DNA of 64,000 nt from assembly GCA_934162535.1 (NCBI GenBank), contig CAKPJC010000006.1, positions 1 through 64,000 of the forward strand, given 5' to 3'. Source of the DNA: an uncultured Clostridia bacterium (lineage in GTDB: Bacteria; Bacillota; Clostridia; TANB77; CAG-508). The notes below the pieces were generated by a model. That model was not told the DNA's origin and did not search any database. It saw only the letters and a program-made list of their open reading frames with translations. Numbering within the stretch: the stretch's first letter is position 1; each line of letters opens with the position of its first letter. Below, one piece after another: positions 17,304 through 25,996 of the stretch. Both the position numbers and the translations under genes were made by a program.

Positions 17304-17332
17304 AATATACCATATTTTTTAGCAATAATCAA
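17304..17332 (-). promoter_or_regulatory. Candidate promoter of toxI-toxN
   Basis: On the minus strand TTGATT (17332-17327) and TATATT (17309-17304) are 17 bases apart. A second perfect TATAAT (17267-17262) lies closer to the repeats but lacks a clear -35 box. Either could drive toxI. Confidence 0.5.
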
Positions 17333-17349
17333 TATTTTTCGAAAAATTT

Positions 17350-17862
17350 TCAGTTTACATATTTTCTATGTGAATTTTTTACATTATTTTGATTAACCAT
17401 TGCATATTCCATTGTAGTATCTATTTTTAAATGCCCTAATAATTTTTGTACTTGTTCTATAGGCATACCTTTATCAATAGCCATAGTAGCCATTGTTCTT
17501 CTAAATTTATGTGGGTGTACTTTGTTTATATTTGCTTTTCTTCCTAAATTTCTAATAGTAATTTCAATTCCTGATATTCCTAATCTATTATAAGGTTTTA
17601 TAAGAGATACAAATAATGCTTCATTATCATCTGTTCTAGTTTCCAAATATTTTTCTATATACATTTTGCTCTTTGCACTAAAATAAACTTCTCTTTCACT
17701 GTTTCCTTTACCCAAAGCAATACAGCTTCTTTCTTGAAAATTCATATCGGATAAATTTAATCTTGTAAGTTCTCCTACTCGAATACCTGTTGAAATTAAT
17801 AGTTCTAATATTGCTAAATCTCTTACATTTGAGCAAGTATCTCTCAATTTTTCTAGATTTTC
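17350..17862 (-). pseudogene. Tyrosine recombinase catalytic domain, N-terminus lost
   Basis: About 170 residues match the catalytic domain of XerC/D-like integrases: LLISTGIRVGELTRLNLSD (first Arg), HPHKFRRTMATMAIDKG (His-x-x-Arg), LLGHLKIDTTMEYAMV (His and nucleophilic Tyr). The N-terminal SAM-like DNA-binding domain (about 120 residues) is absent. The frame stays open to 17934, but the extra residues come from group II intron sequence, so the start is a fusion artefact. Catalytic residues survive, yet without the arm-binding domain activity is doubtful. Confidence 0.8.
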
Positions 17863-17932
17863 AGTGGTTTGGTTAGACCTTAGCCAGACGGGATTTCCAC
17901 CCGTTAGATTACTTACCCTTTGCTGGGCGCAC
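17863..17932 (-). mobile_element. Group II intron 5' end fragment
   Basis: Minus-strand 17932 begins GTGCGCCC, the typical 5' boundary of bacterial group II introns. It is followed by CTAACGGGTGGAAATCCCGTC, the start of domain I. After about 65 bases it runs into the recombinase coding sequence. With the 3' end at 15463 it would delimit one intron of about 2.47 kb whose centre has been replaced. Confidence 0.75.
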
Positions 17933-17967
17933 AATTACTATTTATTTATTATAACTTTATATTTTTC

Positions 17968-18095
17968 TTGACTTTTTAACTTTAAATAGCTTATAATAAA
18001 TATAGGAAATGACAAATCCACAAACGTGGTTTTGCCAAAATAGATATAAAAACTCACACCTAACTCGCCAAAGTTACAGATGTGAGCTTTTTTTA
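17968..18095 (+). ncRNA. Candidate small RNA with own promoter and terminator
   Basis: TTGACT (17968-17973) and TATAAT (17992-17997) are 18 bases apart on the + strand. A transcript from about 18004 would contain a small CCAC/GTGG hairpin and end at 18051-18095, where CTCACA pairs with TGTGAG around an inner AACT/AGTT stem before TTTTTTT. A 32-codon frame starting at 18009 (MTNPQTWFCQ) also fits inside and ends beyond the hairpin. The same hairpin could terminate the deacetylase mRNA on the minus strand. No known RNA family recognised. Confidence 0.35.
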
Positions 18096-18175
18096 TTTAT
18101 GTAGTTGCTTGTCAACCCAGTTCTTATACAGACCTGCTGTCAAGACAACGCTTAATATTAAATAATAGTTCTTCA

Positions 18176-19006
18176 TTAATTATATCTAACTGCTCTATAT
18201 AATATCTTTATAATCATCTTAGATGGTGAATCACTTAATGGATAGCATCTATGTAATCCACTCAATTCAAGACTTTTGCTTTTATTTATTCTATTATCTG
18301 TTAAATTTTCGATATATCCATTTTGTTCAATATTTTTTCTCTGTTCGTCAGTATATAAGCCATATGGATATGTAAATATTTTTAATTTTTGTATACCAAG
18401 ATTTTCTTCTATTACTCTATATGATTCATTTACATTTTCCACTGCTTCTGATACATCAAGTGATGTAAATTCTGGATGATTTGTGCTATGTGATGCAATT
18501 GTCATAAGCCCTGAATCTTGCATTTCTCGTGCTTCTTCCCAATTTATTATACCATCTTTCCCCATATTATCTGTTATAATAAACATTGTCATAGGTATAT
18601 TATATTTCTGAGCTATAGGATAAGCATTTTCATATACTCCTGAATATCCATCATCAAAAGTTATTATACATGATTTTTTATATAATTCTTTTTTTCCTTC
18701 ACTATATTCTTTTAAATCTTCATAACTAATAAAATGGTATCCAAAATTTTGAAGTCCCTTTATTTGATTTTCAAATGTTTCCTTTGTTGTTTGCATATAG
18801 TCATATTCTATTTCAGATGATTCTTTTACTATATTATGATATACAAATATAGGTATTTTTAAGTTTTTATCATCAATCTTGTATTGATTATTTATTGTTG
18901 CTCTATCATATATTATAACAGATAATACGCCAACAATTATTATTCCTATTACTATTAGCACTATATTGCGTACAATGTGTTTCTTTTTTAATTTGTTCTC
19001 TTCCAT
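18176..19006 (-). CDS. Polysaccharide deacetylase (NodB homology), membrane-anchored
   Basis: 276 residues. A single N-terminal transmembrane helix (residues about 12-32) precedes an extracellular carbohydrate esterase 4 domain. Motif 1 is ITFDDGYSG (catalytic Asp and metal Asp), motif 2 is SHSTNHP (metal His residues), and FTYPYGLY supplies motif 3. Enzymes of this type remove acetyl groups from peptidoglycan or other N-acetylglucosamine polymers; the exact substrate is not evident. It follows addA by 12 bases and probably shares its transcript. Confidence 0.9.
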   Translation of the reverse strand: MEENKLKKKHIVRNIVLIVIGIIIVGVLSVIIYDRATINNQYKIDDKNLKIPIFVYHNIVKESSEIEYDYMQTTKETFENQIKGLQNFGYHFISYEDLKEYSEGKKELYKKSCIITFDDGYSGVYENAYPIAQKYNIPMTMFIITDNMGKDGIINWEEAREMQDSGLMTIASHSTNHPEFTSLDVSEAVENVNESYRVIEENLGIQKLKIFTYPYGLYTDEQRKNIEQNGYIENLTDNRINKSKSLELSGLHRCYPLSDSPSKMIIKILYRAVRYN

Positions 19007-19018
19007 CTTTCATACTCC

Positions 19019-22000
19019 TTAATTCAATTCTTTTAAAATGATTTCTTTATCTAAATATGTAGAATAAATATATACTTTGTCTACTTTTCTATTTAGTGCT
19101 TGTTCCAAAGTTTGCCTATATAGTTTTAATTGTATTTGATATTTATCAATTAGCATTTGTTCATCTTTGTTTTCAACATAGTCTGTTTTATAATCTACTA
19201 ATACTAATTCATCATTTTTATTTATATAATACAAGTCTATTATTCCTTGTACTAGTAATTTTTCTTCTAGTTCTTTTTCATATATTTCTTTTGCTGGTAC
19301 ATTTATAAAAAATGGTTTTTCTCTTTCAATTTTTTTTGCTTCAATAAGTTCTTTCCAAATTCCCGATTTTGTAAAGTTATATATTTTCACAATGTTTATC
19401 GCATCATATTCCTTATCATTTATTATGTTTTTTTCTTTTAGCTCTAAAATGTATTTTCTAATATCATCTATTGTGTATTCTTTTTTAGATATTTTTATTC
19501 TTTGTAAACAAAGATGTATTAGTGTACCTTTTTCAGCATTTGTGATTTTTTCTTCATTGCTTACCTGTAAGAAATTTGGCTTTGGTATCTCTACAATTGT
19601 TTGTTCTTGCTTGTTTGATTTCATTTGTTTTATTTCTGATACAGATGTTTTATTTGGAATTGTAGTTGCTATTTCATTTTTATATTTATATTCAAGTAGA
19701 TTAACTATTTCCTGATATTTTTTCTGGTCTAATTCCTTTTGCTGTAGCTTTTCTTTTAGTTCTTTTGAATTTGGCATTTCTGTTTTTTCTTCATTTTTAT
19801 TTTTTATGATTTGAGATTTTTCATATGTTTTTATTTCTGCAAGTTGTTCCATTTCTTCTGTAGCACTCATATATACAAGTCTTATCCAATCTAAGTATGA
19901 TATATATTTTTTTAGTATTATATAATTTACCTTTCCATATTTATCTATTGCTTCTCTTAGCTCTTTTTCTTTCTCTTTTCTGCTATATCCTGTTATTATT
20001 AGTTTTTCTTTTGCTCTTGTTAATGCAACATATAGTATTCTCATTTCTTCAGAAATTGTTTCTATTTTTATTTTTTCTTTCATTGCTTGTTTTGATAATG
20101 TATCATATTCTATTTGTTTATTGTAATCAATATATTTTACTCCAATTCCTATTTCAGGATGTATCAGAATTTTATTGTTTAAATCTTGCATATTGAATTG
20201 TTTTCCTGTTCCTGATATAAATACAACTGGAAATTCAAGCCCTTTGCTTTTGTGTATACTCATTATTCTTATTACATTTTCATTTTCTCCAATGATTTTT
20301 GCTGAGTCCATGTCTTTACTACTGGTTTTTACTTTTTCAATATAATTTATGAAGTTGAATAGCCCTTTGAAGCTTATTGATTCATATTGTTTCGCTCTTT
20401 CAAATAACATTTTTAGGTTTGCTTGTCTTAATTCTCCATTTGTCATTAAACCAACATAGTCATAATATCCTGTGTCATTGTATATTTTCCATATTAATTC
20501 GTCTAAACTTAAATATTCTTGTTCTTTTCTCCACATTTCTAGTTTATTTAAAAATACTTCTATTTTTTCTCTTAGTGTTTTATTTACATCTTTTTTTGCT
20601 TTTAGTAGTGTATTGTAAAATCCATCATATTTGTCACTTAGTCGTATTTGTACTAAGTCATTATCTGTAAATTCTCCAATATTTGACCTCATTACAGCTA
20701 CAAGTGGTATTTCTTGCAATGGATTGTCTATTATTTTTAATAAACTCATTATTGTTTGTATTTCTATGCTTTCCAAATATTCAGATGATGAGTCACTAAA
20801 TACAGGCATATCTAATTTTAATATTTCTTTTTCAAATACTGGTGCAGGTTCTTTTGTTGATCTTAGCAATATTACAATGTCTTTGTATTTTATGTCTCTT
20901 TTTTCTTGTTTTTTTGCATCATATATTTGGAATTTGTTGTTTATAAGTTCTTTTATTCTTTGTGCTACAAATCTTGCTTCTAATTCGATGTCTTCTATTC
21001 TTTCTGTTTCTTCTATTTCATCATCTTCTTCTGTTTCTTCTGCATATTCTATTGTTTCTTTTTCTTCTTCTCCAATATTTAGTATGTCTATTTCTGTTTT
21101 TAGGTTTTCATTTGTATTCTCATAGTTTGCTCCTAAATTCAAGTATTCTTCTTTGGTATAATCTAGTTCTCCTAGTTTTTCTGTCATTATGTTTGTGAAT
21201 ATTTCGTTTGAAAAGTCTAATACTTCTTTTCTACTTCTAAAGTTTTTGAATAGTTGTATTTTTAGATCATCATTTGGTTGTAGGTCTTCTTTTAGTTTGT
21301 ATTTTTTGTATTTCCCTAAAAATAAGTCTGGTCTTGCTTGCCTAAATCTGTATATGCTTTGTTTTACGTCTCCTACCATAAACATATTGTTACCTCTTGA
21401 TACAGCCGTTAATATATATTCTTGTACTAGGTTACTGTCTTGGTATTCATCTATTGCGATTTCTTCAAATTTTTGTTGATATTTTTTTGCAATTTCTGTT
21501 GGCTCATTATTTTCTGTTAATAATATTTTTAGTGCAAAATGCTCTACATCATGAAAGTCTACTATGTTTTTTTCTTTTTTTCTTTTTGAAAATTTTTCTT
21601 CAAATTCTAATATGATATTTCCTAGTTTTTTTAGTATTTCATACATTTCATTTATGTCTTCATTTGCTTCTTTTGAGTTTACTATTAGTATTTTGTCTGT
21701 TATCTTTTTGTATTCTGATTTTACTCCATCTCTTATTTGTTTTGCTATTTCTTTTTCTTCTATTACTATTCTTTTGTTTGCAGTCCATGTTTTAAAATTT
21801 ATGTTTCTTACTATTTCAAAGGCTTTGTCCCATTTGTCTAAATTGCATTTTAACATTTCTATTTGTTCTATATCATCATTTATTATTTGATAGTATTTTG
21901 TTAGTTCTTCATATTTGGCTAATTGTTGTTTTTCTTTTGATAGTTTTATTATTGAGTCTTCTAGTATTTCTTCTACTTGTTTTAATAATAGTTTTCCCCA

Positions 22001-22627
22001 CATTGTTTCTGAAAAGTCTTGTTCTATCTTTTCTTCAAGATTGAACATTTCTATTTTTTCTTTTAGCCATTTTTCTGGAAATGGATTACTTTGAATGTAT
22101 GTATATATTTTTAGTATAAGTTCTTTTAGTGGTGTGTCATCTTTGTAGCTTGTATATGTTGTTATTAGTTGCTGGAAGTCTTTGTCCTCTGCTTCATATT
22201 TTTCTTCAAATATTTCTTCTATTACATCTTGTTTTAGTATTTCTATTTCTGTGTTGTCTCCTATTCTGAAGTTTGGCGATATGTCTATTTCAAAAAAGTT
22301 GTTTTTTACTACGTCTAAACAAAATGAGTCTATTGTACATATGCTTGATTTGTTTAATAGTGTTATTTGCTTTTGTAGCTTTTCGTTTTCTGGATTTTCT
22401 TCCATTTTTTTGTATATCGCATTTAGTACTCTTTCTCTCATTTCTGATGCAGATGCGTTTGTGAATGTTACTACTAACAACTTGTCTATGTCGATGTTTT
22501 CGTTTATTATTTTGTTTATTATTCTTTCTACTAATACTGCTGTTTTTCCACTTCCTGCTGCCGCAGATACTAGTATGTTTTTACCTTTTTCATATATGGC
22601 TTGTTTTTGTTCTTTTGTCCACTCCAT
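19019..22627 (-). CDS. addA: ATP-dependent helicase/nuclease AddA
   Basis: 1202 residues. AddA with AddB forms the RecBCD-like enzyme that processes double-strand breaks to Chi. UvrD-type motifs are complete: SAAAGSGKTAVLVERI (Walker A), IAIDEYQDSNLVQEYI (Walker B), VGDVKQSIYRFRQARPDLF, IHKSKGLEFPVVFI and LYVALTRAKEKLIITGYSR. The C-terminal RecB-family nuclease shows GIIDLYYINKNDELVLVDYKTDY with its metal-binding Asp and DYK. addB, often just upstream, is absent here; a divergent small gene occupies that place. Promoter at 22658-22686. Confidence 0.97.
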   Translation of the reverse strand: MEWTKEQKQAIYEKGKNILVSAAAGSGKTAVLVERIINKIINENIDIDKLLVVTFTNASASEMRERVLNAIYKKMEENPENEKLQKQITLLNKSSICTIDSFCLDVVKNNFFEIDISPNFRIGDNTEIEILKQDVIEEIFEEKYEAEDKDFQQLITTYTSYKDDTPLKELILKIYTYIQSNPFPEKWLKEKIEMFNLEEKIEQDFSETMWGKLLLKQVEEILEDSIIKLSKEKQQLAKYEELTKYYQIINDDIEQIEMLKCNLDKWDKAFEIVRNINFKTWTANKRIVIEEKEIAKQIRDGVKSEYKKITDKILIVNSKEANEDINEMYEILKKLGNIILEFEEKFSKRKKEKNIVDFHDVEHFALKILLTENNEPTEIAKKYQQKFEEIAIDEYQDSNLVQEYILTAVSRGNNMFMVGDVKQSIYRFRQARPDLFLGKYKKYKLKEDLQPNDDLKIQLFKNFRSRKEVLDFSNEIFTNIMTEKLGELDYTKEEYLNLGANYENTNENLKTEIDILNIGEEEKETIEYAEETEEDDEIEETERIEDIELEARFVAQRIKELINNKFQIYDAKKQEKRDIKYKDIVILLRSTKEPAPVFEKEILKLDMPVFSDSSSEYLESIEIQTIMSLLKIIDNPLQEIPLVAVMRSNIGEFTDNDLVQIRLSDKYDGFYNTLLKAKKDVNKTLREKIEVFLNKLEMWRKEQEYLSLDELIWKIYNDTGYYDYVGLMTNGELRQANLKMLFERAKQYESISFKGLFNFINYIEKVKTSSKDMDSAKIIGENENVIRIMSIHKSKGLEFPVVFISGTGKQFNMQDLNNKILIHPEIGIGVKYIDYNKQIEYDTLSKQAMKEKIKIETISEEMRILYVALTRAKEKLIITGYSRKEKEKELREAIDKYGKVNYIILKKYISYLDWIRLVYMSATEEMEQLAEIKTYEKSQIIKNKNEEKTEMPNSKELKEKLQQKELDQKKYQEIVNLLEYKYKNEIATTIPNKTSVSEIKQMKSNKQEQTIVEIPKPNFLQVSNEEKITNAEKGTLIHLCLQRIKISKKEYTIDDIRKYILELKEKNIINDKEYDAINIVKIYNFTKSGIWKELIEAKKIEREKPFFINVPAKEIYEKELEEKLLVQGIIDLYYINKNDELVLVDYKTDYVENKDEQMLIDKYQIQLKLYRQTLEQALNRKVDKVYIYSTYLDKEIILKELN

Positions 22628-22657
22628 GTTATTCTCCTAAATTTTTATTTCATATCT

Positions 22658-22718
22658 GTTATACCATATTTTTTTGTTTTTTACAACATTTGCATTTTTT
22701 TCTAGCTTATGGTATAAT
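22658..22718. promoter_or_regulatory. Back-to-back divergent promoters (addA and the 111-residue gene)
   Basis: Minus strand: TTGTAA (22686-22681), 17 bases, TATAAC (22663-22658), serving addA. Plus strand: TTGCAT (22690-22695), 17 bases, TATAAT (22713-22718), serving the gene at 22759. The two -35 boxes are three bases apart, so the promoters may compete for polymerase. Confidence 0.7.
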
Positions 22719-22758
22719 ATGTAATGTGTTAATTATAACATAAAAAGAGGTGTAATAT

Positions 22759-23094
22759 ATGACATTATTAGCAATAATATATGTATTAGTATTTATAATT
22801 TTTGCTTTATGTGCATATGCAGTAATGCAAATCAAATTAGCTGGAATACAAGTAAAGGACTTTTGGTCATTTATTGAAGCTAACCAAATTCTAGACAAAT
22901 TATATGAATTTTCTAAACGTTATAAAACTTTAACTCCCCAACAGCAAGTTGTATACTTGTTAGAGGCAGAAAAAGTATTTAACGCTTTTGATAAAATTCC
23001 TAATATTATTTGGGAAGATGAATTCAAAAAATATGATGAAGTTCTAAAGAAATATAAAGAAATAAAAATAGATAGATGGGTATCAAATTCTTAA
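22759..23094 (+). CDS. Small membrane-anchored protein of unknown function
   Basis: 111 residues. Residues about 3-25 form one transmembrane helix (LLAIIYVLVFIIFALCAYAV). The rest is a charged, mostly helical cytoplasmic or external domain (DKLYEFSKRYKTLTPQQQVVYLLEAEKVFNAFDKIP). Family not recognised. It has a clear + strand promoter and a GAGG-type ribosome site. It ends in a 4-bp overlap with the convergent clpC stop, where a palindrome serves both genes. Confidence 0.75.
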   Translation: MTLLAIIYVLVFIIFALCAYAVMQIKLAGIQVKDFWSFIEANQILDKLYEFSKRYKTLTPQQQVVYLLEAEKVFNAFDKIPNIIWEDEFKKYDEVLKKYKEIKIDRWVSNS

Positions 23095-23104
23095 TACCCA
23101 TCTA
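23073..23104. terminator. Bidirectional terminator spanning two overlapping stop codons
   Basis: An 11-bp perfect stem TAGATGGGTAT/ATACCCATCTA (23073-23083 with 23094-23104) contains the last codons of both convergent genes in its arms and loop. T-rich tracts follow on each strand. Confidence 0.65.
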
Positions 23105-25532
23105 TTATTATTTCTCCATTTTTCATAGTAATTGTAGAAGTCTTGTCCGGTACTATTGTTCCATCAAGTATTTCTTCTGCAATTCTATTTTCTATTTTAT
23201 TTTGTATTGTTCTTCGTAAAGGTCTTGCACCCAATGTATGGTCTGCACCTTGTTTTGTTATATAATCTATAACACTTTCATCAATTGAAATATAATATCT
23301 TTTTTCTTTTAGTCTTTCTTCTATCTGTTTTATCATTTTTTTACCAATTGTTTTTAACTCTTGGTCTGTCAGCTTTTGGAATACTATTATTTCATCTATT
23401 CTATTTATAAATTCCGGTCTAAATTCTCTTTTTAATTCTTGTATAACTTCCCTTTTTATTTCTTGATTTTCCTTTTTTTCGTTTTCTTCTTTATTTTCTC
23501 CAAATCCAAGCATTTTCTTTTCAGTTATATTTCTCGCTCCTATATTTGATGTCATAATTATTATTGTGTTTTTAAAATCGATTCTCCTTCCTTGTGAGTC
23601 TGTTAATTGTCCATCTTCGAGTATCTGTAATAATATATTCATTACGTCTGTATGTGCTTTTTCTATCTCGTCAAATAATATTACTGAATATGGCTTTCTT
23701 TTTATCTTTTCTGTTAGCTGTCCTCCATTATCATATCCAACATATCCTGGTGGTGAACCTATTAATTTTGACACTGAATGTGCTTCCATATATTCTGACA
23801 TATCAAGTCTTATCATTGATTTTTCATCTTCAAATAATATTTGCGTTAGTGCTTTTGACAATTCTGTTTTTCCTACTCCTGTCGGTCCTAAAAATAAGAA
23901 TGAACCTATTGGTCTATTTGGGTCTTGAAGTCCAAGTCTTCCCCTTTTTATTGCTTTTGCAATTGCATTAACTGCTTCTTCTTGTCCAACAATTCTTTCA
24001 TGTAATTTTTCTTCTAAATGCCTTAGTTTCTCATTATCATTTTCTGTTAGTTTTTGTATAGGTATTCCTGTCCATTTTGAGATTATTTCTGCTATGTTTT
24101 CTTCTCCAATTTCTACTATGTCTGTTGTTTTTTTCTTTCTCCAATCATTTAAGATTTTTTCCAGTTTGTTTTTTGCTTCTTTTTCTCTATCTCTTATTTG
24201 TCCTGCTTTTTCAAATTCTTGATTAAATATTGCTTCTTCTTTTTCTTTTAACATTATATCTATTTTTTCTTGTAATATTTTTATTTCTTCTGGTTCTTTA
24301 TATATTTTCATTCTTATTTGTGATGATGCCTCATCTATTAAGTCTATTGCTTTGTCTGGTAAAAATCTATCTGTTATATATCTTGTTGATAATTCCACTG
24401 CTGATTTTATTGCTTCGTCTGTTATTTTAACATTGTGATGTGCTTCATATTTGTCTCTAATTCCTTTTAATATTTGTACAGCTTGTTTTTTTGTTGGTTC
24501 ATTTATTCTTACTACACTAAATCTTCTTTCTAGTGCTTGGTCTTTTTCTATATATTTTCTGTATTCATCTGTTGTAGTTGCTCCTATTACTTGTATCTCC
24601 CCTCTTGCTAATAATGGTTTTAGTATATTTCCAGCATCTATTGCCCCTTCTGCTGCACCTGCTCCAACTATTGTATGTACCTCATCTATGAATAATATTA
24701 TTGTTCCTACTTTTTTTACTTCTCCTAATGCTTTTTTTAGTCTTTCTTCAAAATCTCCCCTGTATTTTGCACCTGCAACCATCCCTGATATATCTACACT
24801 TACTATTCTTTTTTCTTTTAATATTTCTGGTACATCTCCCACTACTATTTTTTCTGCTAGTCCTTCTATTATTGCTGTTTTTCCTACTCCTGGCTCTCCT
24901 ATTAAACATGGATTGTTTTTTGTTCTCCTTGATAGTATTTGTATTATTCTCTCTATTTCTTTTTCTCTTTCTACAACATTGTCAAATTTTCCATTTTCTG
25001 CTTGTGTTGTTATGTCTTCACCAAATTGATTTAGTGTAGGTGTTAATGCAGTACTTCCAATTTCTTTTGGTTTTTTTATATATAGTTCTTGATCTAGCTC
25101 TTCTTCATTTATTACATTTGATATTTCACTATATATTTTCGATATTTCTACATTTGATTCTGTTATGATTCTTGTTGCAATACTATCTGTTTCTTTTAAT
25201 ATTGCAAGTAACAGGTGCTCTGTTCCTATAAAGTTATATCCTATTTTTTTGGCTTCTATGAATGCATTTTCAAGTATTTTTTTGGCTCTTGGCGTAAAGC
25301 CTAATGATTGTTTTATTTCTTTTCCTCTTCCTAGCATTTCTTCTATTTTTTTTACGACTTTTTCTTCTGTTATTCCTTTATTCATTAGTACTTTAGATGC
25401 TATTCCTTCTCCTTCTTTTATTAATCCATATAATATGTGCTCTGTTCCTATATAATTATGTCCTAATTCTAATGATATGTCATTTGCTATCTCTATTGAT
25501 TTTTTTGCTCTGTTTGTGAATTTATATATCAT
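23091..25532 (-). CDS. clpC: ATP-dependent Clp protease ATP-binding subunit ClpC
   Basis: 813 residues. AAA+ unfoldase that feeds ClpP. Two Clp-N repeats (residues about 1-145) precede AAA-1 with GEPGVGKTAI, a linker with a UVR motif (NQEFEKAGQIRDREKEAKNKL) that marks ClpC rather than ClpB, and AAA-2 with GPTGVGKTEL and GARPLRRTIQNKIE. The usual ctsR-mcsA-mcsB partners are not adjacent; instead three short genes including spoVM lie upstream. The start overlaps the preceding small frame by 11 bases, suggesting translational coupling. Confidence 0.96.
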   Translation of the reverse strand: MIYKFTNRAKKSIEIANDISLELGHNYIGTEHILYGLIKEGEGIASKVLMNKGITEEKVVKKIEEMLGRGKEIKQSLGFTPRAKKILENAFIEAKKIGYNFIGTEHLLLAILKETDSIATRIITESNVEISKIYSEISNVINEEELDQELYIKKPKEIGSTALTPTLNQFGEDITTQAENGKFDNVVEREKEIERIIQILSRRTKNNPCLIGEPGVGKTAIIEGLAEKIVVGDVPEILKEKRIVSVDISGMVAGAKYRGDFEERLKKALGEVKKVGTIILFIDEVHTIVGAGAAEGAIDAGNILKPLLARGEIQVIGATTTDEYRKYIEKDQALERRFSVVRINEPTKKQAVQILKGIRDKYEAHHNVKITDEAIKSAVELSTRYITDRFLPDKAIDLIDEASSQIRMKIYKEPEEIKILQEKIDIMLKEKEEAIFNQEFEKAGQIRDREKEAKNKLEKILNDWRKKKTTDIVEIGEENIAEIISKWTGIPIQKLTENDNEKLRHLEEKLHERIVGQEEAVNAIAKAIKRGRLGLQDPNRPIGSFLFLGPTGVGKTELSKALTQILFEDEKSMIRLDMSEYMEAHSVSKLIGSPPGYVGYDNGGQLTEKIKRKPYSVILFDEIEKAHTDVMNILLQILEDGQLTDSQGRRIDFKNTIIIMTSNIGARNITEKKMLGFGENKEENEKKENQEIKREVIQELKREFRPEFINRIDEIIVFQKLTDQELKTIGKKMIKQIEERLKEKRYYISIDESVIDYITKQGADHTLGARPLRRTIQNKIENRIAEEILDGTIVPDKTSTITMKNGEIIIDGY

Positions 25533-25674
25533 CTTTTTCTTTTCTCCTTTCTTTTGTCATTTCATTCATTTCTTTTGCTTTTTCCTTTTGCTTCTCTATT
25601 GGTAACCATTCAAAGTATGATGTTATAAATTCCCCATATTTTGTTGTATTTTCTTTTTTCTCTTTTTCTTCCAT
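25522..25674 (-). CDS. Small acidic/basic helical protein upstream of clpC
   Basis: 50 residues from ATG 25674 (MEEKEKKENTTKYGEF), highly charged, ending RRKEKDDI. A strong GGGAGGGG lies about 11 bases upstream. The frame is open to an earlier ATG at 25731, directly after the spoVM stop, but that start has no ribosome site. The gene overlaps clpC by 11 bases. I do not recognise it; it may act mainly as a translated leader. Confidence 0.5.
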   Translation of the reverse strand: MEEKEKKENTTKYGEFITSYFEWLPIEKQKEKAKEMNEMTKERRKEKDDI

Positions 25675-25720
25675 AAAAAAATAGCCCCTCCCTTCTATTA
25701 AGGTATGTGCTATTTTTTTA
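25674..25720 (-). terminator. Terminator-like hairpin between spoVM and clpC (possible attenuator)
   Basis: On the minus strand AAAAAATAGC pairs with GCTATTTTTT around an inner CCTT/AAGG stem. The right side also carries GGGAGGGG, the apparent ribosome site of the next small gene, and the T tract abuts its ATG. Confidence 0.5.
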
Positions 25721-25731
25721 TTTTTATTCAT

Positions 25732-25806
25732 TTATTCTTTTATTCCGAATAATAATTTTACTATTCCTCTTAAACATTTTGGGACTTTTTTTACTACTAT
25801 AGTCAT
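25732..25806 (-). CDS. spoVM: Stage V sporulation protein SpoVM
   Basis: 24 residues from ATG 25806 with a textbook AAGGAGG seven bases upstream. The product starts MTIVVKKVPKCLRGIVKLLF and ends GIKE. It keeps the SpoVM pattern: a short beta-like start, a Lys-Val/Leu-Pro-Lys turn, a Gly after four residues, and an amphipathic helix ending in a basic tip, at nearly the same length as the 26-residue Bacillus protein. SpoVM recognises the convex forespore membrane and recruits SpoIVA. It is too short for routine gene finders. Confidence rests on length and pattern, not alignment. Confidence 0.8.
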   Translation of the reverse strand: MTIVVKKVPKCLRGIVKLLFGIKE

Positions 25807-25822
25807 ATGTATACCTCCTTTT

Positions 25823-25969
25823 TTAGCAGAGTAACCATAAGATTCCAACTAATATTACTACTATTCCTATTAGAAATAACCATCCAGCTATTGGGAGAAA
25901 TAATACTAGTAATATTCCTATTCCTAATCCTACTAAACATACTCCAAATGTCTTTTTTAAGATTTTCAT
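25823..25969 (-). CDS. Small hydrophobic membrane protein
   Basis: 48 residues starting MKILKKTFGVCLVGLGIGIL, with almost uninterrupted hydrophobic sequence forming one or two helices (ends VVILVGILWLLC). GGAGG precedes the ATG, and spoVM starts 17 bases after its stop. First gene behind the promoter at 25997. Function unknown; placement with spoVM hints at sporulation. Confidence 0.65.
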   Translation of the reverse strand: MKILKKTFGVCLVGLGIGILLVLFLPIAGWLFLIGIVVILVGILWLLC

Positions 25970-25996
25970 TATGATTTCCTCCAAATCTTTTAGTAT

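Noticed and set aside
17120..17332. A 70-codon minus-strand frame across the toxI repeats
   Set aside because: It exists only because repeat lengths are near multiples of three; it lacks a ribosome site and the repeats fit antitoxin RNA.
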